The notes beneath the pieces were generated by a model. That model saw only the letters and a list, made by a program, of their open reading frames with translations, did not search any database and was not told where the DNA came from. Shown piece by piece: positions 34,874 through 43,750 of a DNA stretch of 64,000 bases. Every line of letters starts with the position of its first letter. The stretch's first letter is position 1. The stretch covers positions 47,222 through 111,221 of the forward strand of contig DIVF01000062.1 in assembly GCA_002423285.1 (NCBI GenBank), in the 5' to 3' direction. Origin of the DNA: Micavibrio sp. UBA6139. Its GTDB lineage: Bacteria; Pseudomonadota; Alphaproteobacteria; Micavibrionales; Micavibrionaceae. Position numbers and translations under genes: made by a program.

Positions 34874-35884
34874 CTAGCGGAACGGCCTTGCACAGGACCC
34901 GTTATTCAGGTGTCCGTACAGACCGTTCTGCGTCATGGAGACCAGCATGTCATCATAATATGCCGCACCCACGACCCGGTTAGCAGAGCGGTCAATGAAG
35001 ACATTATCGCCATCCGTATTCTCGTCTTCATCACCCACAGCACTGTCGTCGCGATCCGTTGTGCCATTGACAAGAAACGCACCGGCACCATTACTCCCGT
35101 GGCTGAGCAGAACAAACGCCCACGCCGATACGTTACCCGTTGGCGGGTCAACGAAATCATCAATATCGGCAAACTGCGACGGCGCAGATGTGCGGCCATT
35201 AAACCCGGTGCGCGGCTGGATAAGATCGGCACCATTGGCGGTACGCAGTTCAATATCTGTATTATCAGCGGCAAAGCCATCACTGCCATTATTCGGGCAA
35301 CAGAACTTTGCTTTGCGCGGGTTCCGGTTGACGTTCACGGCGGTTTCTTCTGTGCCATTTTCACGGGTTTGAACATGGGTCGTTTCTGTGATCCAGATAC
35401 CGCGTGACAGGCATTCGCTATAAACATCCACCCCCGTATCAGCAATCTGGCCCGGATCGTTATTTGAAAAAACCGGGCTGATGCGGTAGGTGAAAAAGCG
35501 CCCCCACCCGTCCAGCGCGTCGCGTTCATTCAAACCCAATGACAGGAAGGGATAGAGTCCCTCCACCCGCTGGCATGGTGTCCCCGGACCCGGGCGGTCC
35601 TCAAGACCAAAATCAGTGTCTGTGCGATTGACAGACGGGTCCGCCGGGCATGGCAGACGGTCATTCATATGGACAAAAGATGCCAAATGATTGACCGCGC
35701 GTTTTTGCACCAGACGTGTTTCTTTTTCAAGATCCGGCCCGTCCTTCAGGCGCAACACGCCAAGCCCCAGCGTGGCGAACACACCCATAAAGACCGCCAC
35801 AAGCGCCACCAGAATCAACGCAACACCGCGCTGATTTTTAAACCGGTCTGGCCGATATTCATTGGGGGTCATGGGTAGCGACAT
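34874..35884 (-). CDS. PilX/GspK-like pseudopilin, LPCPAD family member 1
   Basis: A 336-residue pilin-like protein. The N-terminus FKNQRG followed by VALILVALVAVFMGVFATLGLGV fits a prepilin leader and helix of the PilX/GspK type, which lacks Glu+5. GspK-like subunits sit at the tip. It carries the shared module: RLPCPADP, GLYPFLSLGL, DALDGWGRFFTY, RKAKFCC, FVLLSHGSNGAGAF, YYDDMLV and a final SCARPF. The start overlaps the upstream pilin's end by 16 bases, as at the other joint of this operon. GGAA precedes the ATG by 7 bases. No assembly ATPase, platform protein or prepilin peptidase is present in the window, so the machinery must be elsewhere. Confidence 0.84.
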   Translation of the reverse strand: MSLPMTPNEYRPDRFKNQRGVALILVALVAVFMGVFATLGLGVLRLKDGPDLEKETRLVQKRAVNHLASFVHMNDRLPCPADPSVNRTDTDFGLEDRPGPGTPCQRVEGLYPFLSLGLNERDALDGWGRFFTYRISPVFSNNDPGQIADTGVDVYSECLSRGIWITETTHVQTRENGTEETAVNVNRNPRKAKFCCPNNGSDGFAADNTDIELRTANGADLIQPRTGFNGRTSAPSQFADIDDFVDPPTGNVSAWAFVLLSHGSNGAGAFLVNGTTDRDDSAVGDEDENTDGDNVFIDRSANRVVGAAYYDDMLVSMTQNGLYGHLNNGSCARPFR

Positions 35885-36987
35885 GATGACGTTCCATTCT
35901 CTGCAATAATGCCGGCCTGTGTGCGCCAGACAACAATATCATCAAAATAATTGGCAGCACCTTCGCTCAACGGACCAACGCGGAAGCTGCGGTCCCATGA
36001 TGCAGCATTGGTCTGGGCACCGTTATCGGCCTCGGCGGCGCTCACCGCACCACCCGCGCCATAACGGTTGCGGGTATTATTGGCCAAGAACGCACCATCA
36101 CCGCGTTTGCCGTGACTGACCAGGACAAGTGCTGGGGAAATGATGTTTCTGGAATTTGCCTGATACGGCGCATCAATGCCACCCGGTAATCCCGGTGACA
36201 CCAGCGCATAGCGGGAATTGCTTGTGTCGCGTACATCACGATATGTTTCACCCCCGGCGACGGGCCACAAAACATCACCATCGACGGATAAAATACGAAT
36301 ATCAGTATTGCTCGCAAAATCCGCCGTGTGGCCATCCCGCGCGCAGCAGAACTTGGCCTTCACGCCGTTCACGTTATCCTTGTTGTCATACCATGCACCA
36401 TCAAGGCAGCGTATATGAACCCGCCCCTGATCCGCAGCATCCGGGTTGACGTTCCCCGAACCATCTTCACGGCCAATATCACCGCGCACGTTATCATTGT
36501 TTTGCGCATAAACCGGGCTGACCGCGTAGGTCAGATAACGGCCCCAACCATCGCGCACATCCGCAGGGGACAGGCCCAATGTTAAAAATGGAACAATCCC
36601 AAGATTGCGCGGTACACCGCCCGTGGCCCCCGGAACACCCCACGATTCACAGGTCGGGTTATCAAGCGGATTCCCTGGGTTTTGATCGGGAATTGGACGT
36701 CCTGATGAAATGCTGGCCTGGGTTACACCCCATTCCCAACCGAATAATTCGTCGCCACGCCCTGGGTCCGCCGGGCACGGCAGCCGCCCGTTTGATTCAA
36801 CATAGCTGGAGAGCGCCGCCAGAACACGGTTCATTTTCAGATGTGTCTCATCGATTTGCTTGGCGCGTTCGGACAAGGACAGAATATAAACACCACCCGC
36901 CACGATCAAACCCAAAATCGCCAGCGCAATGGTCATTTCCAGCAAGGTAAAGCCGGATTGTTGATTCCGCATCATGGAACGCTGCAT
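35869..36987 (-). CDS. Type IV pilin-like protein, LPCPAD family member 2
   Basis: A 372-residue prepilin-like protein. Leader MQRSMMRNQQSG, then mature FTLLEMTIALAILGLIVAGGVYIL with Glu+5. The shared module follows: RLPCPADPGRGDE, GIVPFLTLGLSPADVRDGWGRYLTYAVSPVYAQN, VKAKFCC, LVSHGKRGDGAFL, YFDDIVVW and the terminal SSCRYP. Most cysteines lie in the FCC, LPCP and C-terminal motifs and probably form disulfides outside the cell. GAGGG lies 6 bases before the ATG, which overlaps the previous gene by 16 bases. Probably a minor pilin or pseudopilin of a type IV pilus or type II secretion-like system. Confidence 0.86.
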   Translation of the reverse strand: MQRSMMRNQQSGFTLLEMTIALAILGLIVAGGVYILSLSERAKQIDETHLKMNRVLAALSSYVESNGRLPCPADPGRGDELFGWEWGVTQASISSGRPIPDQNPGNPLDNPTCESWGVPGATGGVPRNLGIVPFLTLGLSPADVRDGWGRYLTYAVSPVYAQNNDNVRGDIGREDGSGNVNPDAADQGRVHIRCLDGAWYDNKDNVNGVKAKFCCARDGHTADFASNTDIRILSVDGDVLWPVAGGETYRDVRDTSNSRYALVSPGLPGGIDAPYQANSRNIISPALVLVSHGKRGDGAFLANNTRNRYGAGGAVSAAEADNGAQTNAASWDRSFRVGPLSEGAANYFDDIVVWRTQAGIIAENGTSSCRYP

Positions 36988-38015
36988 GATTCACCCTCTT
37001 CCGCGAAAATGGCATCCTGTGTCCGCCACAAAATCAGATCATCAAACCGGGTGACAATATTTGTGCTGCGGGTTTTGGTATCGAAATAGGTGTTATCGCC
37101 ATCGGTGTTTTCCAGTTCCTGCGCCGCTGTCGGAGCCGTGTTTCTGGTATTATTCGCCGGAATAAACGCCCCCAGCCCGTTGATACCGTGCGAGATAAGA
37201 ATATAAGCCGGTGCCGTTGCCCGTGCATTGGCGGGCGGGACTTGCGGGGCCAGATAATATGACCCGCCCGTTGTATTGATCACCGCACCCGTTGCCGGGT
37301 CCACGGGACGCATCAACGTATCGGGCGTTTGATAACCATCGGGACCCGGTGCGCGGTTAAACGCCAGAACAGGGGCATCGTTCTCATCACGGATATTCAA
37401 ATCCGTACCTTGCGCAGGCGTAGCGGGGCAGCAGAAACGGGCCTTGCGTGCATTGATATTACGCATCACACGGACACCGTCGTTTTTACCCTCATCATAA
37501 AACCAATCCGCTGTGCGGCATGCCGGATGCACGTCGGCAGGCAACTCATTATAAGTGTTTTGTGAAAATGCCGGGCTGATCGCATAGGTGAAATAATTTC
37601 CAAACCCATCGACCGCCAATGCTTCCGGAACACCCAAGGTGCGGAACGGAATGATCCCTTCTGTCGTTGGGCAAATATCGGGAATGGCCGCGCCATCAAC
37701 ACCACCACCCGCTTGAAAACCATAAGGCGGATTGGCCGTTGCCCTGTTCGGAACCGCCGGGCAAGGCAGACGATAATTTTCAACCGCATAACGATTTAAA
37801 AGACGGCTGATTTTTTCCATCTTTTCGGTGGTTTCCATGTGACGGAAATTTTCAACCAACGGCTTCAGGAAAACAAAGACCCCAAAGATCAACGCCCCAA
37901 CAATAATAATGACCACCGCCAGCTCCACCAGCGTAAAGCCGGAAGCCTTTGGACGTTTCAATGCTGTGCCTTTGAAAGTGGAATCAGTAACGCGGCGATC
38001 ATTCGATACGGCCAT
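36972..38015 (-). CDS. Type IV pilin-like protein, LPCPAD family member 3
   Basis: First gene of the three-gene pilin operon, 347 residues. A 26-residue basic leader ends in KRPKASG; the mature protein begins FTLVELAVVIIIVGALIFGVFVFL with Glu+5. Module motifs are RLPCPAVP, IIPFRTLGVPEALAVDGFGNYFTYAISPAF, RKARFCC, YILISHGINGLGAF, RFDDLILW and terminal ESCSVP. Here the usual DGWGRY reads DGFGNY. The ATG at 38015 is preferred over 38048 because GGGGA lies 7 bases before it. The short divergent region to arsR (38016-38243) holds both promoters. Confidence 0.85.
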   Translation of the reverse strand: MAVSNDRRVTDSTFKGTALKRPKASGFTLVELAVVIIIVGALIFGVFVFLKPLVENFRHMETTEKMEKISRLLNRYAVENYRLPCPAVPNRATANPPYGFQAGGGVDGAAIPDICPTTEGIIPFRTLGVPEALAVDGFGNYFTYAISPAFSQNTYNELPADVHPACRTADWFYDEGKNDGVRVMRNINARKARFCCPATPAQGTDLNIRDENDAPVLAFNRAPGPDGYQTPDTLMRPVDPATGAVINTTGGSYYLAPQVPPANARATAPAYILISHGINGLGAFIPANNTRNTAPTAAQELENTDGDNTYFDTKTRSTNIVTRFDDLILWRTQDAIFAEEGESCSVP

Positions 38016-38222
38016 CACGCATTCCCCATTGTGAGCCTTATGATTCATTATCGCAGGATTTTATCCGATAAAACCATAATTAACCAAGGGCTTAGCGCAT
38101 GGCAGCGCAATATTAACGCACCCCCACAATGGTCCGACCATAACCCATTGAAACTATTAATGATATTATTGAAATTTGGACCCCCTCGGCCCGACCACCC
38201 ACTACCATTGACTTTTCACCAA

Positions 38223-38252
38223 TATGTCCATATATTTAGACATATGGACATA
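38223..38252. promoter_or_regulatory. Palindromic ArsR operator over the arsR start codon
   Basis: TATGTCCATAT and ATATGGACATA form 11-bp perfect inverted arms around an 8-base spacer. The arsR ATG lies inside the right arm. The symmetry, size and position fit an ArsR-type dimer site that represses its own operon and is released by metalloid. No ribosome site is possible here, so the message may be leaderless or nearly so. Confidence 0.75.
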
Positions 38253-38618
38253 CAAGAAGCACTGATCGCCTTTGACGCCCTGTCGCAGGAAACCCGCCTG
38301 CGGGTTTTCCGCCTGCTGGTCGAATACGGCCCGGATGGCGCCCCGGCGGGTAAGCTCAGCGAAACACTGGGCATCCCCCACAACACCCTGTCTTTTCACC
38401 TGAGCCATATGAGTAACGCCAATTTGATCCTGTCGCGCCGCGATGGACGTTCGATTATCTACAGCGCAAATTTTGATTTCTTCACAGGATTGCTCCGCTT
38501 CATGGTCGAAGATTGCTGCCGCGTTGAATTCGCCAGCATCCGTGATGACGAAAAAAAAGGCTCCTCCATTATTGAACTGATGAATTGCTGCCAACCGAAA
38601 AAAGAGAAAAAATCATGA
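38244..38618 (+). CDS. arsR: ArsR-family transcriptional repressor
   Basis: Winged-helix repressor of 124 residues that heads the arsenic operon. The fold marks are ALIAFDALSQETRLRVFRLLVEYGP, SETLGIPHNTLSFHLSHMSNANLILSRRDGRSIIYSA. Metal-sensing cysteines appear toward the C-terminus (VEDCCRVEF and MNCCQPKKE), two Cys-Cys pairs, while the usual ELCVCDL site in helix 3 is absent. It therefore resembles the C-terminal-sensing ArsR type, known from Acidithiobacillus and Corynebacterium. The gene is followed by an ATGA overlap with the DUF6428 gene. Confidence 0.92.
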   Translation: MDIQEALIAFDALSQETRLRVFRLLVEYGPDGAPAGKLSETLGIPHNTLSFHLSHMSNANLILSRRDGRSIIYSANFDFFTGLLRFMVEDCCRVEFASIRDDEKKGSSIIELMNCCQPKKEKKS

Positions 38619-39067
38619 AAATATCTGAAATTAAAAATGTCCTGCCCTCCTTGCAGGCCGTCAACTTCAAACTGCCGGATGGTTCCTATGTGCCGCAACA
38701 TTTCCACGTCACCGAAGTCGGCCTTGTCACCAAGCATTTCATTGATTGCGGCGGCGTAGAGCGTAAGGAAACTGTCGCCAATTTCCAGCTTTGGGAGGCT
38801 GGCGATTACGATCACCGTCTGGCCCCACAAAAATTCCTGCATATTCTTAATCTATGCGAAAAGGTTCTCGGCAAAGATGATCTGGATATCGAGGTTGAAT
38901 ACCAGCAAGCCACCATTGGCAAATTCGGCCTTGATTTCGATGGCAAGGATTTTGTCCTGACCGCCAAACAAACCGCCTGTCTGGCACAAGACGCCTGCGG
39001 CATACCCAACAAGGACCAGACTAAAACCGCGATCGGCGGCTGCGCTCCGGGCGGGGGGTGCTGCTAA
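38615..39067 (+). CDS. DUF6428 family protein
   Basis: A 150-residue protein of the DUF6428 family, often found in arsenic operons next to arsR and arsC; function unproven. Seen are FKLPDGSYVPQHFHVTEVGLVTKHFIDCGG, LWEAGDYDHRLAPQKFLHIL and IPNKDQTKTAIGGC. The C-terminus is cysteine-rich (GGCAPGGGCC), suggesting metal or metalloid binding. It overlaps arsR by 4 bases and arsC by 1 (TAATG), so translation of the operon is coupled. Confidence 0.82.
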   Translation: MKISEIKNVLPSLQAVNFKLPDGSYVPQHFHVTEVGLVTKHFIDCGGVERKETVANFQLWEAGDYDHRLAPQKFLHILNLCEKVLGKDDLDIEVEYQQATIGKFGLDFDGKDFVLTAKQTACLAQDACGIPNKDQTKTAIGGCAPGGGCC

Positions 39068-39486
39068 TGACAAGCCGCATTCTTGTTCTGTGCACGGGTA
39101 ACTCCTGCCGCTCAGTCATGGCTGAAGCCTTGTTCAATCACATGGGCAAAGGCACCATTGAAGCGGTGAGTGCTGGCAGCCACCCTGCTGGCTATGTCCA
39201 CCCGAAATCCATCGAAACCCTGAAACGGCACGGCATTGACCCCGGAACCCCGCGCAGCAAGTCATGGAACGAATTTTCGGGGCAATCGTTTGATCTGGTT
39301 GTAACCGTCTGCGATGCGGCAGCGGCTGAGAGCTGCCCTGCCTTCATCGGGCAGGTCAAGAAACTGCACTGGAGCACACCCGATCCCGCCAAAGCCACCG
39401 GCACAGATGCACAGATTGAAGCGGCATTTGACGAGGCGTATTATAGGCTCAAAGAAAAAATCGAGGAATATTTAAAGAATGCTTGA
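39067..39486 (+). CDS. arsC: Arsenate reductase (thioredoxin-coupled, phosphatase-like)
   Basis: Reduces arsenate to arsenite, 139 residues of the low-molecular-weight phosphatase fold. The P-loop is CTGNSCRS with the first catalytic Cys. The redox pair is in VTVCDAAAAESCPAF, matching the pI258-type Cys82/Cys89 relay. HWSTPDPAKATG carries the Asp of the family. The product, arsenite, would leave through Acr3 further down. The short ORF starts in TAATG with the DUF6428 gene. Confidence 0.95.
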   Translation: MTSRILVLCTGNSCRSVMAEALFNHMGKGTIEAVSAGSHPAGYVHPKSIETLKRHGIDPGTPRSKSWNEFSGQSFDLVVTVCDAAAAESCPAFIGQVKKLHWSTPDPAKATGTDAQIEAAFDEAYYRLKEKIEEYLKNA

Positions 39487-40447
39487 GCTCTTCACCCACC
39501 TTGCTGACTGGATGGCCTATGATTTGTTTTCACTCGAAAAAGAAACAAAGCTGGCCGGTGCCGTTCATTTCTTTATCGAAGACACGACAAAGATCTTCTT
39601 TCTGCTGGCAGTGATGATCTACATCATTGGTTTTGGACGGTCTTATGTATCGCCGGAAAAGGTGCGCGTCTGGCTGACAGGAAAATCACGCTTTACAGGT
39701 TATATTCTGGCGGCACTACTGGGTGCGCTTACGCCATTTTGTTCATGTTCGTCCGTCCCGCTCTTTATCGCATTTTTGTCGGCTGGTATTCCGCTGGGCG
39801 TAACCATGGCGTTTTTGATTACATCTCCCCTTGTCAATGAAGTCGCTGTCGTCCTGCTGGGTGAGGCTTTGGGATTGAAATTCACCCTCACCTATGTCGG
39901 CACGGGCATCGCACTGGGGATTATCGGTGGTTTTATCATCGATGCGTTCAAGCTCAATAAATGGGTTGAACCCTATGTCTGGGACATCAAAATGCCTGTG
40001 CCAGAGAATGCCGAGGACGCAAAAGGTTGGGGCTGGCGCGAAAAATATGCGCGCGGTGAAGCCATTGATATCATCAAGCGCGTCTGGCTTTATGTCCTCA
40101 TCGGCGTTGGTCTGGGCGCAGGGCTGCATGGGTATGTGCCACAGGAATGGTTCATGGAACATGCCGGTGCCGATAATCCTTTTGCCGTGCCACTGGCCGT
40201 TCTTGCGGGGATCCCGCTTTACGCGAATGCAACGGGCATCATTCCCGTGGCCGAAGTACTGCTGAACAAGGGTGTTCCTATCGGCACCATCCTTGCCTTT
40301 ATCATGAGCATCGTGGCGATTTCTTTGCCTGAGTTATTAATCCTCAGAAAAGTTTTAAAAATACAGATGCTTGTATTTTTTGTTGTGTTTTTGTTCCTGG
40401 CCTTCGTTGGCGTGGGGTATTCGTTCAATATTATATTTGGAGGTTAA
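39479..40447 (+). CDS. ArsP-like permease
   Basis: An integral membrane protein of 322 residues with about 8-10 helices, of the predicted-permease family that includes ArsP, an exporter of organoarsenicals. It carries the invariant motif TPFCSCSSVPLFIAFLSAGIPLGVTMAFLITSPLVNEVAV, with the CSCSS cysteines, and a second PLAVLAGIPLYANATGIIPVAEVLL. It overlaps arsC by 8 bases and is followed 2 bases later by a thioredoxin-like gene. That placement supports metalloid export. The family also moves other substrates, so the identification is by context as well as motif. Confidence 0.85.
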   Translation: MLELFTHLADWMAYDLFSLEKETKLAGAVHFFIEDTTKIFFLLAVMIYIIGFGRSYVSPEKVRVWLTGKSRFTGYILAALLGALTPFCSCSSVPLFIAFLSAGIPLGVTMAFLITSPLVNEVAVVLLGEALGLKFTLTYVGTGIALGIIGGFIIDAFKLNKWVEPYVWDIKMPVPENAEDAKGWGWREKYARGEAIDIIKRVWLYVLIGVGLGAGLHGYVPQEWFMEHAGADNPFAVPLAVLAGIPLYANATGIIPVAEVLLNKGVPIGTILAFIMSIVAISLPELLILRKVLKIQMLVFFVVFLFLAFVGVGYSFNIIFGG

Positions 40448-40449
40448 TC

Positions 40450-40683
40450 ATGGATATTACCGTTCTTGGCAAAGGCTGTTCGCGCTGCGAATCAACCATT
40501 CACCGTATTGAGCGCGAAGCCACAGTACTGGGTGTTCCTGTTCAGATTACTAAAATTACCGATGAGGTCGAAATCATTAAAAACGGCGTCATGACCACGC
40601 CCGCCGTGATGATTGGCGGTAAAATCGTCCATTCCGGCGGCATTCCATCCATTGAGTCCGTTCAATCCTGGCTGAAGAAATAA
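40450..40683 (+). CDS. Small thioredoxin-like redox protein
   Basis: A 77-residue protein of the MJ0307/redox-active disulfide protein 2 type. The N-terminus is [17 protein letters not shown], with a CxxC active site in the first loop, and a cis-Pro region [15 protein letters not shown]. Such proteins accompany arsP-type permeases and may reduce the arsenate reductase or pass metalloid to the pump. It lies 2 bases after the permease gene. Confidence 0.88.
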   Translation: MDITVLGKGCSRCESTIHRIEREATVLGVPVQITKITDEVEIIKNGVMTTPAVMIGGKIVHSGGIPSIESVQSWLKK

Positions 40684-40694
40684 GAGTATCTAAA

Positions 40695-41735
40695 ATGACC
40701 GCCTGCACCCGTCGCCTTTCATTTCTCGACCGTTATTTGACGCTGTGGATTTTTCTGGCGATGGCGGCCGGTGTGGCGATTGGTTCGGTTTTTAAAGGCA
40801 CGCCTGAATTTTTGAATGGCCTGTCAATCGGCACGACAAATATTCCGATCGCCATTGGTTTGATCCTGATGATGTATCCGCCGCTGGCGCGGGTCAGGTA
40901 CGAAGAATTGCCACTGGTTTTCAAGGACTGGAAAATTCTGCTGCTGTCCTTGGTGCAAAACTGGCTGATCGGCCCCTTCCTGATGTTCGGTCTGGCTGTT
41001 CTATTTTTGCATGATTATCCTGAATATATGACAGGGTTGATCCTGATCGGCCTTGCCCGTTGCATCGCGATGGTCATCGTCTGGAATCAACTGGCCGAAG
41101 GTGACAATCAATATGTTGCCGCGCTTGTGGCGTTTAACAGCATCTTCCAGCTTTTATTTTTCAGCGTTTATGCGTGGTTCTTTCTATCGGTGCTGCCGCC
41201 ACTCTTCGGCTTGGGCGGACAGGTCGTTGACATCAGCTTTATCACCATCGCCGAAAGCGTTTTCATCTATCTCGGCATTCCCTTCCTTGCGGGATTTTTA
41301 ACGCGCAAAATTCTCCTCAAACAAAAGGGGCAAGACTGGTACGAAAATAAATTCCTGCCAAAGATCGGCCCGGTTACGCTGATTGCGTTGCTTTTGACGA
41401 TTCTTGCGATGTTTTCGTTGAAGGGCGGAATGGTTCTAGAACTGCCACTGGATGTGATCCGCATCGCCATACCGCTGGCAATCTATTTTGTGATTATGTT
41501 CTTTATCAGCTTCATCATGGGCAAAATGATTGGTGCCGATTACGGCAAGACCACTGCCGCCGCCTTCACCGCCGCCAGCAATAACTTTGAACTGGCCATC
41601 GCCGTAGCCATTGCTGCCTTTGGGCTTGGGTCATCGGTTGCCTTTGCCACTGTGATTGGACCCTTGGTAGAAGTCCCTGTCCTGATCGCCATGGTCAGTG
41701 TTGCCCTGTGGTTTAGACAAAAAATGTTCAGTTAA
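40695..41735 (+). CDS. acr3: Arsenite efflux transporter Acr3
   Basis: Arsenite/H+ antiporter of the ACR3 (BART) family, 346 residues with ten helices, last gene of the arsenic operon. [19 protein letters not shown] contains the essential Cys in helix 4. [19 protein letters not shown] is the matching motif in helix 9. The start [23 protein letters not shown] is typical. It stops 4 bases before the convergent DksA-like gene. Confidence 0.95.
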   Translation: MTACTRRLSFLDRYLTLWIFLAMAAGVAIGSVFKGTPEFLNGLSIGTTNIPIAIGLILMMYPPLARVRYEELPLVFKDWKILLLSLVQNWLIGPFLMFGLAVLFLHDYPEYMTGLILIGLARCIAMVIVWNQLAEGDNQYVAALVAFNSIFQLLFFSVYAWFFLSVLPPLFGLGGQVVDISFITIAESVFIYLGIPFLAGFLTRKILLKQKGQDWYENKFLPKIGPVTLIALLLTILAMFSLKGGMVLELPLDVIRIAIPLAIYFVIMFFISFIMGKMIGADYGKTTAAAFTAASNNFELAIAVAIAAFGLGSSVAFATVIGPLVEVPVLIAMVSVALWFRQKMFS

Positions 41736-41739
41736 TGCC

Positions 41740-42078
41740 TCAAGCACCCTGCGCGCAGTTGATGCAGGTGGGAATTGCAGGGTCCAGCGCCAGCCTTTTT
41801 TCTGCTATATCCTCACCACACTTGACGCAACATCCAAAATCGCCGCTTTTAATCCGCCCCAAGGCAGCCTCTATCTTCTGAATCTGTTCTACCCGGCGGC
41901 GTTGGGCAGCCAACGTCATTTCCTGCTGCTGAATCGCATCGATGCGCGACACGCGCCCAACAACGGTCTGGTCGAGCTCGACAGGTTTTGCGGCATCTGT
42001 GGCTTGCTCAATCGTTGCCTCAAGCTCGACCTTCTGAGCCAAAAGTTTCTTTTTGAATGCTTCGCTATTGATTGCCAT
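41740..42078 (-). CDS. DksA/TraR-family zinc-finger protein
   Basis: A 112-residue protein of the DksA/TraR group. Its N-terminal half is a charged coiled coil (FKKKLLAQKVELEATIEQATDAA). The C-terminal zinc finger is CCVKCGEDIAEKRL...CINC, with four cysteines. It is shorter than DksA, nearer TraR or YbiI, so it may act on RNA polymerase in a ppGpp-like way or only be structural. It ends 4 bases from acr3, convergent. It may be functionally linked to the SulP/Usp pair it diverges from. Confidence 0.85.
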   Translation of the reverse strand: MAINSEAFKKKLLAQKVELEATIEQATDAAKPVELDQTVVGRVSRIDAIQQQEMTLAAQRRRVEQIQKIEAALGRIKSGDFGCCVKCGEDIAEKRLALDPAIPTCINCAQGA

Positions 42079-42241
42079 TGGTTATATCCCGGATAAAAAA
42101 GTTGCTTTTCAATTGGTAATCCGTATATTGGCGGCAAATCAACATACGGGTGCCCGATTAATGTAGCTGAAACAGGCCAAAATTCATAAATCATTCGCCC
42201 CACCTTGTGGCGACCCCTTAATTTTGGAGAATTCTGTTTTC

Positions 42242-43732
42242 ATGTTATCGCGCTCATTTTCCCACATCCAAAAACACTGGCTTGGCAATATTCGCAATGA
42301 TCTTCTTGCGGGCATGGTCGTTGCCCTTGCCCTGATCCCCGAAGCAATTGCCTTTTCTATTATCGCAGGGGTTGACCCCAAGGTCGGCCTTTATGCATCG
42401 TTTTGTATTGCCGTGGTCATCGCCTTTGTCGGTGGTCGGTCCGGTATGATTTCAGCGGCAACCGGGGCGATGGCCCTTGTTATGGTGACGCTGGTAAAAG
42501 AACACGGCCTTGAATATCTTCTGGCCGCAACCATCCTGACGGGCATTCTGCAAATATTTGCCGGGTTTTTTAAACTGGGGACGCTGATGCGCTTTGTATC
42601 ACGCTCCGTTGTGACGGGCTTCGTCAATGCGCTGGCGATTTTAATTTTCATGGCGCAATTGCCGGAATTCAAAGGCGCAGGCATCACGATGTATGGCATG
42701 GTCGCGCTCGGGCTGGCGATTATTTACATTCTGCCCCGCTTTACCAAGGCCATTCCATCGCCGTTGATCTGCATCATCGTTCTGACCGCAATCAGCATGG
42801 TTTTGGGCATGGATCTGCGAACGGTCGGCGATATGGGGGAACTGCCCTCGACATTGCCGCTCTTCTTGCTGCCGAATATTCCGCTTAATCTTGAAACGCT
42901 GATGATCATCTTCCCTTATGCCCTCACGCTGACAGCGGTGGGCTTGCTGGAATCACTGATGACTGCAACCATCGTTGACGACCTGACCGACACACCGAGC
43001 GATAAGAATCGTGAGTGTAAGGGCCAGGGCATCGCCAATATCGTCGCCGGATTCTTTGGCGGGATGGCGGGCTGCGCCATGATTGGCCAATCGGTCATTA
43101 ACATTAAATCCGGGGGCCGTGGCAGGCTTTCAACTTTGTTTGCCGGGCTGTTTCTGCTGTTCCTGATCCTTGTGGTCGGAAAATGGGTCAGCCAGATACC
43201 AATGGCGGCGCTGGTGGCCGTGATGATCATGGTATCGATCGGGACATTCAGCTGGTCCTCGATCAAAAACCTTAAAACACACCCCAAAAGCTCCAGCCTG
43301 GTGATGGTGGCAACGGTCGCAATTGTTGTGCTGACCCATAATCTGGCCTTGGGTGTGTTCGTTGGTGTTCTGATGAGCGCATTATTCTTTGCGCGCAAAG
43401 TATCAAGACTGATGAAAATTGAATCTCATCTTTCTGAAGACCTGAGCCATCGCACCTATAAAGTATATGGACAGGTTTTCTTTGCCTCGGCGGATGATTT
43501 CTCTGCTGCCTTTGATTTTAAGGAAGTGGTTGAAAAGGTCACGATTGATGTCACGCAGGCCCATTTCTGGGACTTATCAGCCGTGGGCGCGTTGGATAAG
43601 GTTGTTTTGAAATTCCGACGCGAAGGTGCATCCATTGAACTGATCGGCATGAATGAAGCCAGCGCAACCATTGTTGACAGGCTGGCCATCCATGACAAGC
43701 CTGACGCGCTTGAACTCATGCTGAAACATTAA
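42242..43732 (+). CDS. SulP-family anion (sulfate/bicarbonate) transporter with STAS domain
   Basis: A 496-residue SLC26/SulP transporter. About 10-12 helices carry the family motifs [51 protein letters not shown] and [20 protein letters not shown] cytoplasmic STAS domain begins near residue 405 ([53 protein letters not shown]). Substrate is not certain; sulfate or bicarbonate are likely. GGAG lies 12 bases upstream of the ATG at 42242; a TTG start upstream overlaps that site. A Usp gene follows 18 bases later, a frequent pairing. Confidence 0.93.
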   Translation: MLSRSFSHIQKHWLGNIRNDLLAGMVVALALIPEAIAFSIIAGVDPKVGLYASFCIAVVIAFVGGRSGMISAATGAMALVMVTLVKEHGLEYLLAATILTGILQIFAGFFKLGTLMRFVSRSVVTGFVNALAILIFMAQLPEFKGAGITMYGMVALGLAIIYILPRFTKAIPSPLICIIVLTAISMVLGMDLRTVGDMGELPSTLPLFLLPNIPLNLETLMIIFPYALTLTAVGLLESLMTATIVDDLTDTPSDKNRECKGQGIANIVAGFFGGMAGCAMIGQSVINIKSGGRGRLSTLFAGLFLLFLILVVGKWVSQIPMAALVAVMIMVSIGTFSWSSIKNLKTHPKSSSLVMVATVAIVVLTHNLALGVFVGVLMSALFFARKVSRLMKIESHLSEDLSHRTYKVYGQVFFASADDFSAAFDFKEVVEKVTIDVTQAHFWDLSAVGALDKVVLKFRREGASIELIGMNEASATIVDRLAIHDKPDALELMLKH

Positions 43733-43750
43733 AAGACAAGGAATATTATC

